A stretch of 17,064 bases of DNA from Fidelibacterota bacterium. GTDB taxonomy: Bacteria > Fidelibacterota > Fidelibacteria > Fidelibacterales > Fidelibacteraceae. A model generated the notes under the pieces. The model did not search any database, was not told where the DNA came from, and was given only the letters and a program-made list of their open reading frames with translations. The first letter of the stretch is position 1. The number at the start of each line of letters is the position of its first letter. Positions 8,616 through 15,414 of the stretch are shown here, piece by piece. The stretch lies in contig DAOVOB010000004.1 of assembly GCA_030629925.1 (NCBI GenBank), positions 1 through 17,064 of the forward strand. Direction: 5' to 3'. A program made the position numbers and the translations under genes.

Positions 8616-9119
8616 TTGAGATCAATTAATCCGTCAGAACTCGAATTGAGTGAAGGAAAATTAGTCAAGCTGAATCGCGTCGCTAAGGTTGTTACCGGTG
8701 GTCGCCGTTTTCGTTTCAACGCTATTGTTGCGATCGGTGATTCCAAAGGACATGTTGGAATTGGCCTAGGTAAATCAAACCAAGTAACGGATGCGATTAA
8801 TAAAGGTCGTGAAGATGCAAAGAAAAACATCATTCGCGTCCCTATTTTAAATGGAACCATCCCCTTTGAGATTACTGCTAAGTACGGTGCTGCAAAGGTC
8901 TTACTCAAACCTGCTTCACCGGGTACCGGTATTATCGCAGGTGGCCCTGTTCGTGCTATCATGGAACAGGTCGGTGTTAAAGACATTCTTGCAAAATCTA
9001 TCGGCAGTGCAAACTCACATAATGTTGTAAAAGCAACCATGCACGCTTTGGAATTACTCGAAGACGCATATATGGTCGCAAAACGACGGGGTGTGACAGT
9101 CGAGGAGGTTTTTAATTAA
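8616..9119 (+). CDS. rpsE: 30S ribosomal protein S5
   Basis: S5 joins S3 and S4 at the mRNA entry channel and influences decoding accuracy. The 167-aa product has the double-stranded-RNA-binding-like domain ([40 protein letters not shown]). Beyond it, the second domain holds [45 protein letters not shown] corresponds to the loop where spectinomycin-resistance changes map in E. coli; it looks ordinary. Translation begins at TTG with a strong AAGGAG. The first residue after the start is arginine, with an NPSELEL leader typical of S5. Confidence 0.98.
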   Translation: MRSINPSELELSEGKLVKLNRVAKVVTGGRRFRFNAIVAIGDSKGHVGIGLGKSNQVTDAINKGREDAKKNIIRVPILNGTIPFEITAKYGAAKVLLKPASPGTGIIAGGPVRAIMEQVGVKDILAKSIGSANSHNVVKATMHALELLEDAYMVAKRRGVTVEEVFN

Positions 9120-9120
9120 A

Positions 9121-9312
9121 ATGGAAAAGAAAAAAGAACTTAAGATCACACAGATCAAAAGCGCGATAGGCTATCGGGGAAAAACCGTTAAAACTATCGA
9201 AGCTCTTGGACTAGGTAAGATTCGAAAAACAGTGATCCTGCCTGATAATCCTGCGATTCGTGGAATGATCAATAAGATTCCTCATCTCTTAAAAGTAGAG
9301 GAGCTATCATGA
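9121..9312 (+). CDS. rpmD: 50S ribosomal protein L30
   Basis: L30 is a small late-assembly 50S protein, absent from some bacterial lineages. The 63-aa product reads LKITQIKSAIGYRGKTVKTIEALGLGKIRKTVILPDNPAIRGMINKIPHLLKVEE, cited here in pieces: the ITQIKSAIG strand, the LGLGKI turn and the IPHLLKVEE end are all hallmarks. It begins 1 nt after the rpsE stop. GAGGAGG at 9102-9108, within rpsE, is 12 nt upstream. Its TGA overlaps the rplO ATG by 4 bp. Confidence 0.97.
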   Translation: MEKKKELKITQIKSAIGYRGKTVKTIEALGLGKIRKTVILPDNPAIRGMINKIPHLLKVEELS

Positions 9313-9755
9313 ATTTATCGAATTTAACTCCTGCAGAGGGCTCAACAACAAAGAAAACAAAACGTCTCGGACGCGGACCGGGCTCCGGATGGGGTACAAC
9401 CGCTGGCCGTGGTATGAACGGACAGAAATCACGTAGTGGTTCTAAGCACCATCCTTGGTTTGAAGGTGGACAGATGCCCTTACAACGTCGTACACCAAAG
9501 CGTGGCTTTTCAAACAAACGCTTCCGCCAGGAATACCAGATCGTAAATCTACAGGAATTGAATCTACTGGAAGATGTAAAAATAGTTACTGCAGAAGCTC
9601 TCAAAGAATATGGACTGATTAAGAAATTGAATAAACCTGTTAAGATCCTTGGTTACGGCGAAATGACCAAAGCAATGGAAATTACCGCCGATGCATTTAG
9701 CGAAACAGCTAAAGAAAAGATTGAAAAAGCAGGTGGAAAGGCTGTAGTATTATGA
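9309..9755 (+). CDS. rplO: 50S ribosomal protein L15
   Basis: L15 is a late-assembly 50S protein with a long unstructured N-terminal arm. The 148-aa product starts MNLSNLTPAEGSTTKK and has the glycine-rich, basic LGRGPGSGWGTTAGRGMNGQKSRSG arm (about residues 19-43), then FEGGQMPLQRRTPKRGF. The C-terminal domain has VKILGYGEMTKAMEITADAFSETAKEKIEKAGGKAVV. Both ends overlap neighbours by 4 bp: ATGA with rpmD at 9309-9312 and with secY at 9752-9755. Translation of rpmD, rplO and secY therefore appears coupled. Confidence 0.98.
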   Translation: MNLSNLTPAEGSTTKKTKRLGRGPGSGWGTTAGRGMNGQKSRSGSKHHPWFEGGQMPLQRRTPKRGFSNKRFRQEYQIVNLQELNLLEDVKIVTAEALKEYGLIKKLNKPVKILGYGEMTKAMEITADAFSETAKEKIEKAGGKAVVL

Positions 9756-11071
9756 TGCAAAGTGTTCGTTCCATGTTTAAGATCCAGGAATTGAGACAAC
9801 GTTTGTTCTTTACATTGTTTATCCTCTTCTTAGCTCGTATTGGTGCACATATTCCACTTCCCGGAATTGACACAAAACTACTGGCGATGGCTTCATCGGG
9901 AATGGACAATACTCTGCTTGGCTTATGGGATATGTTTGCCGGAGGTGCATTCAAAAAGGCAGCCGTTTTTGCACTCGGTATTATGCCCTACATCAGCACC
10001 AGCATTATTATCACTCTGCTTGGTAGTGTATTCCCATACTTTCAGCGTCTCCGGAACGAGGGTGAAGCAGGTCGTCGTAAGATCACACAGATCACGCGAT
10101 ATGGTACCGTTTTCCTAGCCGCTATGCAGGCTTGGGCAGTAGCGGGTTATTTACAGAAACTTCAAGCAAACTACCAGAGTGTGGTTGCTTATCCTGGTTT
10201 TGGTTTCACTATAATGACAGTTATTGCATTGGTAACCGGAACAATGTTATTGATGTGGCTTGGTGAACAGATCACTGATCGGGGTATCGGAAACGGTATT
10301 TCTTTGATCATTATGGTTAACATCATTTCCCGTCTCCCTGCGACCATCGCTAACGAGATCACCATGCTTCGTGCGGGTGCTCGTGAACTACTTGTTGAGA
10401 TAATTCTCATCGTGATCCTTGTACTTGTGATCGGTTTCGTAGTTTATCTAACACAGGGTGTTCGAAAGATTCCCGTTCAGTATGCAAAAAAGGTCGTTGG
10501 TAGAAAGATCTACGGCGGTCAGTCAACATATATTCCCTTGCGTGTTAACAGCTCGGGGGTTATGCCGATCATTTTCGCACAGACTATTGTGTTCATTCCG
10601 AACTCACTGGGTATGTTGTTCAAAGATGTTGGCTGGTTGAATAGTGGGTGGTTTACTGTTGAAAATTGGCCTTATTGGGTCATATACTCGATCATCATTA
10701 TTCTGTTCGCGTATTTTTATACCGCACTCTCATTCAATCCCACCGAAGTAGCGGATAACATGAAAAAGAATGGTGGGTTTATCCCCGGTATTCGTCCCGG
10801 AAAGAAAACGGCTGAATATCTGGATAATATTATTACAAGGATTACATTGCCCGGCGCAATAATGCTGGCTGTCGTGGCAATCTTACCTTACATATTAATG
10901 AAGGTTCTGAACATTGATTATAACCTTGCAAGCTTCTTTGGCGGTACATCTGTGATCATTCTTGTTGGTGTAGCATTAGATACACTTCAACAGATCGAAT
11001 CACATTTGATCTCCCGTCACTATGATGGCTTTATGAAAAAAGGTAAACTCAAAGGGCGGAAACGCTTCTAA
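9752..11071 (+). CDS. secY: Preprotein translocase subunit SecY
   Basis: SecY is the channel of the SecYEG translocon in the inner membrane, with ten membrane helices. The 439-aa product starts near the cytosolic MFKIQELRQRLFFTLFILFLARIGAHIPLPGID, where helix 1 begins. The plug and helix-2 region follows (GGAFKKAAVFALGIMPYISTSIII, about 64-87). LGEQITDRGIGNGISLII marks helix 5, and the basic cytosolic loop with RKIPVQYAKKVVGRK and NSSGVMPIIFA lies before helix 7. TEVADNMKKNGGFIPGIRPGKKT forms the large ribosome- and SecA-binding loop. The end HYDGFMKKGKLKGRKRF is cytosolic and basic. The first codons are ATGATG, so the start may be 9752 or 9755; both give the same protein apart from one methionine. 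Confidence 0.98.
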   Translation: MMQSVRSMFKIQELRQRLFFTLFILFLARIGAHIPLPGIDTKLLAMASSGMDNTLLGLWDMFAGGAFKKAAVFALGIMPYISTSIIITLLGSVFPYFQRLRNEGEAGRRKITQITRYGTVFLAAMQAWAVAGYLQKLQANYQSVVAYPGFGFTIMTVIALVTGTMLLMWLGEQITDRGIGNGISLIIMVNIISRLPATIANEITMLRAGARELLVEIILIVILVLVIGFVVYLTQGVRKIPVQYAKKVVGRKIYGGQSTYIPLRVNSSGVMPIIFAQTIVFIPNSLGMLFKDVGWLNSGWFTVENWPYWVIYSIIIILFAYFYTALSFNPTEVADNMKKNGGFIPGIRPGKKTAEYLDNIITRITLPGAIMLAVVAILPYILMKVLNIDYNLASFFGGTSVIILVGVALDTLQQIESHLISRHYDGFMKKGKLKGRKRF

Positions 11072-11093
11072 GTTAATTGACAAGAAGAGAAAG

Positions 11094-11846
11094 ATGATAT
11101 ACTACAAATCAGCCAAAAGCATCGAGTTAATGAGAATTGCCGGAAAAATTGTTCATGATACCTTATGTATGCTTGAACAGTGGATCAAACCCGGAGTTAA
11201 CACTTTTAAGCTTGATGAACTAGCTGAGGAGTACATACGCTCTCACGATGCAGTGCCCTCTTTTAAGGGTTACGGCGATTTCCCGGCAACACTTTGTATC
11301 TCACGTAACGAAGAAGTTGTACACGGGATCCCGAATAAAAAAACAATTCTCTGTGATGGAGATATTGTCAGCCTCGATTGTGGAGCGTTACTGAATGGTT
11401 ATCATGGTGATCATGCCCGCACTTACGCAGTAGGTAATGTGTCACCGGAAAAACAGCGGCTCATGGATGTGACCAAGCAAAGTCTTGCTTACGGAATTGA
11501 AAAAGCTGTTATAGGTAATCATCTTTCCGATATTGGCTATGCTGTCCAAACCTACGCCGAATCACAGGGATACTCTGTGGTACGTGAACTTGTAGGCCAC
11601 GGTATTGGCCAGCGGCTGCATGAAGATCCTCAAGTCCCGAACTATGGTAAAGCAGGACGGGGGATAATATTGAAAGAAGGACTCGTGATCGCCATTGAAC
11701 CAATGGTGAATATGGGTAAAGCAGGAGTACGGACACTCTCAGACGGTTGGACGATCGTTACCCGTGACCGTAAACCATCTGCCCATTTTGAGCATACGAT
11801 TGCGATTACAAAAAACGGTCCTAACATTTTAACAAGTGGCAAATGA
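11094..11846 (+). CDS. map: Methionine aminopeptidase, type I
   Basis: This metalloenzyme removes the initiator methionine from nascent proteins. The 250-aa length suits a type Ia enzyme without an N-terminal extension. All five metal ligands are visible: Asp95 (SLDCG), Asp106 (YHGDHART), His169 (GHGIG), Glu202 (AIEPM) and Glu233 (FEHT). The substrate-binding histidines His77 (VHGIP) and His176 (LHEDP) are also present. It follows secY directly, 22 nt away; in many bacteria adk lies between them and is absent here. GAGAAAG precedes the ATG. Its stop is 1 nt before the preferred infA start. Confidence 0.98.
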   Translation: MIYYKSAKSIELMRIAGKIVHDTLCMLEQWIKPGVNTFKLDELAEEYIRSHDAVPSFKGYGDFPATLCISRNEEVVHGIPNKKTILCDGDIVSLDCGALLNGYHGDHARTYAVGNVSPEKQRLMDVTKQSLAYGIEKAVIGNHLSDIGYAVQTYAESQGYSVVRELVGHGIGQRLHEDPQVPNYGKAGRGIILKEGLVIAIEPMVNMGKAGVRTLSDGWTIVTRDRKPSAHFEHTIAITKNGPNILTSGK

Positions 11847-11847
11847 T

Positions 11848-12066
11848 ATGGTGAAGCAAAAATCGATAAAAGTGGATGGAACTATTCTTGAAACACTACC
11901 GAATGCATCGTTCCGGGTTGAGCTCGAGAACAGCCATGAGGTTTTGGCACATATTTCCGGCAAGATGCGGATGCATTACATCAAGATTCTTCCCGGTGAT
12001 AAGGTGTCTCTCGAATTATCACCCTATGATCTGTCACGTGGACGTATTGTATATCGATACAAATAG
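11848..12066 (+). CDS. infA: Translation initiation factor IF-1
   Basis: IF-1 is an OB-fold protein that binds the ribosomal A site during initiation with IF-2 and IF-3. From ATG 11848 it is 72 aa, the standard bacterial length, and aligns without gap to known IF-1: [56 protein letters not shown]. An in-frame GTG at 11836 would add MAND and overlap map by 11 bp; a GTG at 11851 would remove one residue. None of these has a clear Shine-Dalgarno. ATG is chosen for length and because it sits 1 nt after the map stop, which favours re-initiation. Confidence 0.95.
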   Translation: MVKQKSIKVDGTILETLPNASFRVELENSHEVLAHISGKMRMHYIKILPGDKVSLELSPYDLSRGRIVYRYK

Positions 12067-12098
12067 TGTCAGCATAAAGACAAGAAAAACGGATAAAA

Positions 12099-12104
12099 AG
12101 AGGA
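12099..12104 (+). promoter_or_regulatory. Shine-Dalgarno supporting the GTG start of rpmJ
   Basis: AGAGGA lies 7 nt before GTG 12112. It supports the start of a gene so short that it is easily missed. Confidence 0.6.
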
Positions 12105-12111
12105 TAAAATT

Positions 12112-12225
12112 GTGAAAGTAAGAGCATCAGTAAAAAAGATGTGTGATAAATGCAAGATCATTCGCCGTAAGGGCGTTGTCCGGGTTATTTGTCCTAACAG
12201 TAAACATAAACAACGACAAGGTTGA
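12112..12225 (+). CDS. rpmJ: 50S ribosomal protein L36, zinc-binding form
   Basis: L36 is the smallest 50S protein, a zinc ribbon bound to 23S rRNA. The 37-aa product reads [37 protein letters not shown]. The zinc ligands Cys11, Cys14, Cys27 and His32 (C-x2-C-x12-C-x4-H) are all present, so this is the zinc-containing form. It starts at GTG; the only in-frame ATG (codon 10) would leave just 28 residues and remove the basic N-terminal segment. It lies between infA and rpsM, its usual place, with 45 nt before and 14 nt after. Confidence 0.97.
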   Translation: MKVRASVKKMCDKCKIIRRKGVVRVICPNSKHKQRQG

Positions 12226-12227
12226 TC

Positions 12228-12233
12228 AGGAGG
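12228..12233 (+). promoter_or_regulatory. Consensus Shine-Dalgarno deciding the TTG start of rpsM
   Basis: AGGAGG (followed by T) lies 6 nt before TTG 12240, which gives the universal S13 N-terminus [10 protein letters not shown]. Confidence 0.8.
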
Positions 12234-12239
12234 TAAACA

Positions 12240-12614
12240 TTGGCTCGTATAGCAGGTGTAGATTTACCCAAAGATAAGAAAGTCAAAATTGCTTTGACCT
12301 ATATTTTTGGCATTGGCCGAACGGTTGCAATGAACATTCTGGTGGATGCAAAGGTTGATCCTGAGATCCGCGCAAGGGATCTTAACGATGATCAAGTAGC
12401 AGCGATCCGGAAAGTAATTGGTGATGACCATAAAGTTGAAGGTGCCTTGCGTACCGAAACAACCATGAACATTAAACGATTAATGGATATTGGTTGCTAT
12501 CGCGGTCTGCGCCATCGTCGCGGATTGCCAACACGTGGTCAGAATACCAAGAATAACGCACGTACTCGCAAAGGCAGGAAAAAAGCCGCTGTGAAGAAAA
12601 AACGTAAAACATAA
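12240..12614 (+). CDS. rpsM: 30S ribosomal protein S13
   Basis: S13 sits in the 30S head, forms intersubunit bridges with the 50S and touches P-site tRNA with its basic tail. The 124-aa product starts at TTG as [15 protein letters not shown]. It has a helix-turn element around YIFGIGRT (21-28), then [27 protein letters not shown] and a very basic end ([11 protein letters not shown]) that reaches the P site. This is the first gene of the alpha block. The 14-nt gap before it contains little beyond the ribosome site. Confidence 0.98.
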   Translation: MARIAGVDLPKDKKVKIALTYIFGIGRTVAMNILVDAKVDPEIRARDLNDDQVAAIRKVIGDDHKVEGALRTETTMNIKRLMDIGCYRGLRHRRGLPTRGQNTKNNARTRKGRKKAAVKKKRKT

Positions 12615-12619
12615 GAGCT

Positions 12620-12635
12620 AACCCCTTAGGAGGTT
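12620..12635 (+). promoter_or_regulatory. Shine-Dalgarno of rpsK inside a short imperfect hairpin
   Basis: AGGAGG at 12628-12633 is the ribosome site for TTG 12639, with a 5-nt gap. The preceding AACCCC can fold over it: 12620-12623 (AACC) pairs with 12632-12635 (GGTT), C12624 opposes A12631 as a mismatch, and C12625 pairs with G12630 around loop TTAG. An alternative CTAA/TTAG pairing (12618-12621 with 12626-12629) is mutually exclusive. The site as a ribosome-binding sequence is well supported; the hairpin is short and may have no role. Confidence 0.55.
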
Positions 12636-12638
12636 GAA

Positions 12639-13031
12639 TTGGCTAAGAAACAAGTAGTTAGACGTAAGAAAAGAAAGGTGAAAGTAGATCCGGACGGGAT
12701 CGCATTCATCAAGGCCACTTACAATAATACAGTGATCACTCTCGCAGATCAATATGGGAATACCATTGCCTGGGCGACCGCAGGACGTGTTGGTTTTAAA
12801 GGGTCTCGTAAGAGCACCCCTTATGCAGCAGGTCAGGCAGCTGAAGCTGCCGCGCGTGAAGCTATGGATGTTGGTTTGGCTCGTATTGAAGTTAGAGTTA
12901 AAGGTCCTGGGGGCGGTCGTGAAATGGCCATTCGTGCCCTATCACTGGCTGGATTGCAAGTAACTGCAATCAAAGATGTGACACCTATTCCACATAACGG
13001 GTGTAGACCACCCAAACGTCGTAGAGTTTAG
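12639..13031 (+). CDS. rpsK: 30S ribosomal protein S11
   Basis: S11 forms the 30S platform near the E site with S6, S18 and S21. The 130-aa product begins at TTG with a basic arm [20 protein letters not shown]. It then shows [44 protein letters not shown] and [15 protein letters not shown], and the signature end [18 protein letters not shown]. The length is standard. TTG is fixed by the family N-terminus and by AGGAGG upstream. Confidence 0.98.
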   Translation: MAKKQVVRRKKRKVKVDPDGIAFIKATYNNTVITLADQYGNTIAWATAGRVGFKGSRKSTPYAAGQAAEAAAREAMDVGLARIEVRVKGPGGGREMAIRALSLAGLQVTAIKDVTPIPHNGCRPPKRRRV

Positions 13032-13042
13032 GAGAATATATA

Positions 13043-13654
13043 ATGGCAAGATTTAAAGGCCCAAGAGGTAAAGTCTGTCGTCGTTTAGATTACCCGTGTT
13101 TTGAATCTCCAAAATTTTCAAGGATAACTAAAAACTATCCACCTGGAGAACACGGACCAACTTCCCGCAGACGTCTATCTGATTATGGTATTCAGATGCG
13201 TGAAAAACAACGTATTAAGCACACCTATGGTGTTCTTGAAAAACAATTCAGTAATTATTTTAAGAAAGCTGATACAAAAGAAGGTATTACCGGCCATATC
13301 TTATTACAGATGCTGGAATGCCGTCTTGATAATGTCGTTTATCGTATGGGTTTTGCACCTACACGTCGTGCGGCTCGTCAGCTGGTAACACACGGACATT
13401 TTCTAGTAAACAATCGCAAGGTCAACATACCTTCTTTCTCTGTTAAAGAAGGATATGAGATCCGCGTACGTGACAAAAGCAAACGTATTCCACTTATCCT
13501 AGATTCAGTCAAACGTATCAAAGGTGATCATACTTTGCCTTGGATGTCCATTGATAAAGCCAAACTGGTCGGTGAATTCATGAAAGTTCCGGAACGTAGT
13601 GAACTTCCAGAAGATTTCAATGAACAGCTGGTCGTTGAGTTGTATTCCAAATAA
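13043..13654 (+). CDS. rpsD: 30S ribosomal protein S4 (partly lost zinc site)
   Basis: S4 starts 30S assembly and helps form the mRNA entry channel. The 203-aa product has the N-terminal MARFKGPRGKVCRRLDYPCF, PPGEHGPTSRRRLSDYG, the REKQRIKHTYGVLEKQF block, and the S4 RNA-binding domain at about residues 95-155 (CRLDNVVYRMGFAPTRRAARQLVTHGHFLVNNRKV). It ends NEQLVVELYSK. In zinc-binding S4 such as that of Thermus, four cysteines lie in the first about 31 residues. Here only Cys12 and Cys19 remain, at positions that appear to match the second and third ligands, and the region is about six residues shorter. Zinc binding is therefore doubtful. AGGAGA precedes the ATG. Confidence 0.98.
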   Translation: MARFKGPRGKVCRRLDYPCFESPKFSRITKNYPPGEHGPTSRRRLSDYGIQMREKQRIKHTYGVLEKQFSNYFKKADTKEGITGHILLQMLECRLDNVVYRMGFAPTRRAARQLVTHGHFLVNNRKVNIPSFSVKEGYEIRVRDKSKRIPLILDSVKRIKGDHTLPWMSIDKAKLVGEFMKVPERSELPEDFNEQLVVELYSK

Positions 13655-13679
13655 CATTTAAAGAAAAGGAATTGAAATA

Positions 13680-14660
13680 ATGCCTAACTTTCAAATTCCA
13701 GATAGAATCAAAGTTGATCGGGATACTTATTCCGATAGTTATGGAAAATTTACGATTGAACCGCTTGAACGCGGATTTGGTACTACCGTAGGGAATGCCC
13801 TACGTCGTATTATGCTTTCATCCATCCCGGGTTGTGCTATCACAGCTTTACGCTTTGAAAGCGTACTGCATGAGTTCTCAACCATTGAAGGTGTATTGGA
13901 AGATGTAACGTCTATCATTCTGAACCTGAAACAGGTTAAATTGGACCTCGTTGAGGCTAAACCCGTTAAAGTTAGTCTGAAATTGCAAGGTCCGAAAGAG
14001 ATCAAAGCCAAAGACTTGAATGGCGACAATCCGAATCTCAAGATCATGAACCCGAATTTTCATATTATGAATATTCAGGAAGAAAAAGAGATCAATTTGA
14101 CCGTATGGTTTGGACGCGGCCGTGGTTATTCACCGGCTGAAAAGAACCGTACACCGGATGCACCTGTCGATACTATTCCTATTGATTCGATCTTTTCTCC
14201 GATCCTGAAAGTCAATTATGATGTAGTGAAACTCCAGTCAGGTATCAAAGATGACCTCGAGAAATTAACTATTGAGATCTTTACCGATAATTCCATGACA
14301 CCAGATAATGCACTTTCTTATTCATCTGATATGATGATCAACCATCTGAATCCTTTTTCCGAATTGAAGTCAAAGAACATCATTGAACCGGAAGAACAGA
14401 TCGATGAAGAAATTCTACGCATACGTAAACAGCTTCTACGCAGTATTGACGAACTTGAATTATCAGTTCGCTCATACAATTGCCTTCAAGCAGCTGATAT
14501 TCGTACCATTTCTGATCTTGTAGTAAAAGAAGAACAAGAAATGCTCCGTTACAAGAATTTTGGACGTAAATCTTTGAATGAACTGGTTGCAAAACTCGAC
14601 AATCTTGGTTTACGCTTTGGAATGGAAATTTCTCCCTACATGAAAGACATGAATAAATAA
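13680..14660 (+). CDS. rpoA: DNA-directed RNA polymerase subunit alpha
   Basis: Alpha dimerises to start assembly of RNA polymerase, and its C-terminal domain reads UP elements and activators. The 326-aa product has an N-terminal domain (about 1-232) with YGKFTIEPLERGFGTTVGNALRRIMLSS, the latter holding the Arg42-Arg43 pair of the dimer and beta interface. LHEFSTIEGVLEDV and PFSELKSKN are also present. A linker follows (about 233-248, acidic), then the alpha-CTD (about 250-316) with LELSVRSYNCLQAADI and NFGRKSLNELVAKL. Arg264, Asn267, Cys268 and the GRKS turn (295-298) match E. coli DNA-contacting residues. It lies between rpsD and rplQ as is usual. AAAGGA precedes the ATG. Confidence 0.99.
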   Translation: MPNFQIPDRIKVDRDTYSDSYGKFTIEPLERGFGTTVGNALRRIMLSSIPGCAITALRFESVLHEFSTIEGVLEDVTSIILNLKQVKLDLVEAKPVKVSLKLQGPKEIKAKDLNGDNPNLKIMNPNFHIMNIQEEKEINLTVWFGRGRGYSPAEKNRTPDAPVDTIPIDSIFSPILKVNYDVVKLQSGIKDDLEKLTIEIFTDNSMTPDNALSYSSDMMINHLNPFSELKSKNIIEPEEQIDEEILRIRKQLLRSIDELELSVRSYNCLQAADIRTISDLVVKEEQEMLRYKNFGRKSLNELVAKLDNLGLRFGMEISPYMKDMNK

Positions 14661-14673
14661 GGAAAGCAGATAA

Positions 14674-15258
14674 ATGAGACATCAAAAACGAGGCAGAAAA
14701 CTCGGTCGTACTGCAAGCCATCGCAAAGCTATGCTTCAGAACATGGCTGCATCTGTTTTGCTTCATAAGCAGATCAAAACCACGGAAGCTAAAGCAAAAG
14801 AAGCTCGTAAACTGGTTGAACGCCTAATTACCTACGGGAAAAAAGGTACAACTCATGCACGCCGACTTGCTTTTGCGATCCTTCGTGACAAAAAAGCGAC
14901 TACCATCTTATTTGATGAGATCGCTCCTGTCTATGAAAATCGTCAAGGTGGATATACTCGCCTAATCAAATTGGGATATCGTCCCAATGATACTTCCAAG
15001 GTTGTTCTGCTTCAGTTGGTTGATTTCTTCAGTGAAGAACCGAAGAAAGACAAGAAAAAATCTACTGAAAAGAAAGCAAGCAAACCTGCAGCAAGCAAAA
15101 AAGTTGAAGCAAAAGAAGATGTTCCGGTTGAAAAAACCGTAGAAACTGTTGAAACTGAAGTTGTTGCTGAAGAAGTTATTAAAGAAGCCGCTCCTGTTGA
15201 AGAAGTTGTAGAAGAAAAAGCTAAAAAAACAGAAGAAGTGACTGTAGAAAAAAAGTAA
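14674..15258 (+). CDS. rplQ: 50S ribosomal protein L17 with long charged C-terminal tail
   Basis: L17 lies near the exit side of the 50S subunit. The core, residues 1 to about 119, is canonical: MRHQKRGRKLGRTASHRKAML, TTEAKAKEARKLVERLIT, NRQGGYTRLIKLGYRPND and VVLLQLVDF. About 75 further residues follow, beginning EEPKKDKKKSTEKKASKP. They then alternate Val/Ala with Glu (VPVEKTVETVETEVVAEE, PVEEVVEEKAKKTEEVTVEKK). Typical L17 is 115-130 aa; long charged tails are known in some phyla, such as Bacteroidetes. The frame shows no sign of frameshift: the tail ends in a proper TAA, then the operon terminator. Its function is not evident; it is probably disordered. AAGGAA precedes the ATG. Confidence 0.97.
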   Translation: MRHQKRGRKLGRTASHRKAMLQNMAASVLLHKQIKTTEAKAKEARKLVERLITYGKKGTTHARRLAFAILRDKKATTILFDEIAPVYENRQGGYTRLIKLGYRPNDTSKVVLLQLVDFFSEEPKKDKKKSTEKKASKPAASKKVEAKEDVPVEKTVETVETEVVAEEVIKEAAPVEEVVEEKAKKTEEVTVEKK

Positions 15259-15270
15259 TTCCCTAGGGAA
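15259..15270. repeat. 12-bp perfect palindrome directly after rplQ
   Basis: TTCCCTAGGGAA begins at the base after the rplQ stop codon and is its own reverse complement. As RNA it could only form a 4-bp stem around CTAG, so it is more likely chance or a protein site than a terminator. The true terminator lies 16 nt further on. Confidence 0.3.
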
Positions 15271-15285
15271 ATACAATATACATAG

Positions 15286-15318
15286 ATCCTCTTTGCGTAC
15301 GCAGAGAGGATTTTTTTT
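15286..15318 (+). terminator. Intrinsic terminator ending the ribosomal supercluster
   Basis: ATCCTCTTTGCG at 15286-15297 pairs with CGCAGAGAGGAT at 15300-15311, with one G-U pair. The paper fold is a nearly perfect inverted repeat of 13 bp per arm; a realistic hairpin has 11 pairs and a GTAC loop. It is followed at once by eight T (15311-15318). It sits 28 nt after rplQ and is the only strong terminator in the window, separating the alpha block from the yihY-like gene. Confidence 0.93.
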
Positions 15319-15364
15319 GTCTTAAAATGCTTGAAATACATACATTTACAAAGCGTCTATTTAC

Positions 15365-15393
15365 TTGAACTATACTTAAATTATTTCTATATT
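15365..15393 (+). promoter_or_regulatory. Candidate promoter for the yihY-family gene
   Basis: In the AT-rich 96-nt gap after the terminator, TTGAAC (15365-15370) and TATATT (15388-15393) are 17 bp apart, matching sigma-70-type elements at 4/6 and 5/6 positions. Transcription would begin near 15400, leaving a leader of about 15 nt. An upstream TTGAAA at 15331 has no good -10 partner. This is plausible because a terminator cuts this gene off from the upstream operon, but AT-rich DNA gives such matches by chance and the host's promoter consensus is unknown. Confidence 0.4.
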
Positions 15394-15414
15394 AAATAGA
15401 TAATCAAAATATAA

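Noticed and set aside
8597..9040. 147-codon open frame on the - strand
   Set aside because: It is wholly antisense to rpsE, which has full family support, and its translation resembles no known protein; it reflects codon bias of the + strand gene.
12226..12239. S4-binding pseudoknot upstream of rpsM as in E. coli
   Set aside because: The rpmJ-rpsM gap is only 14 nt and is mostly ribosome site, leaving no room for an E. coli-like leader; any such structure would have to use coding sequence, and I see none.
14674..15258. L17 tail as a frameshift or gene fusion
   Set aside because: The tail runs in frame with a consistent composition to a TAA followed by the operon terminator, and similar tails occur in other phyla; no second domain is recognisable.
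15012..15341. Ser/Thr- and Phe-rich frames on the - strand across the rplQ tail and terminator
   Set aside because: They are the complement of the repetitive GAA/AAA codons of the L17 tail, a low-complexity artefact.
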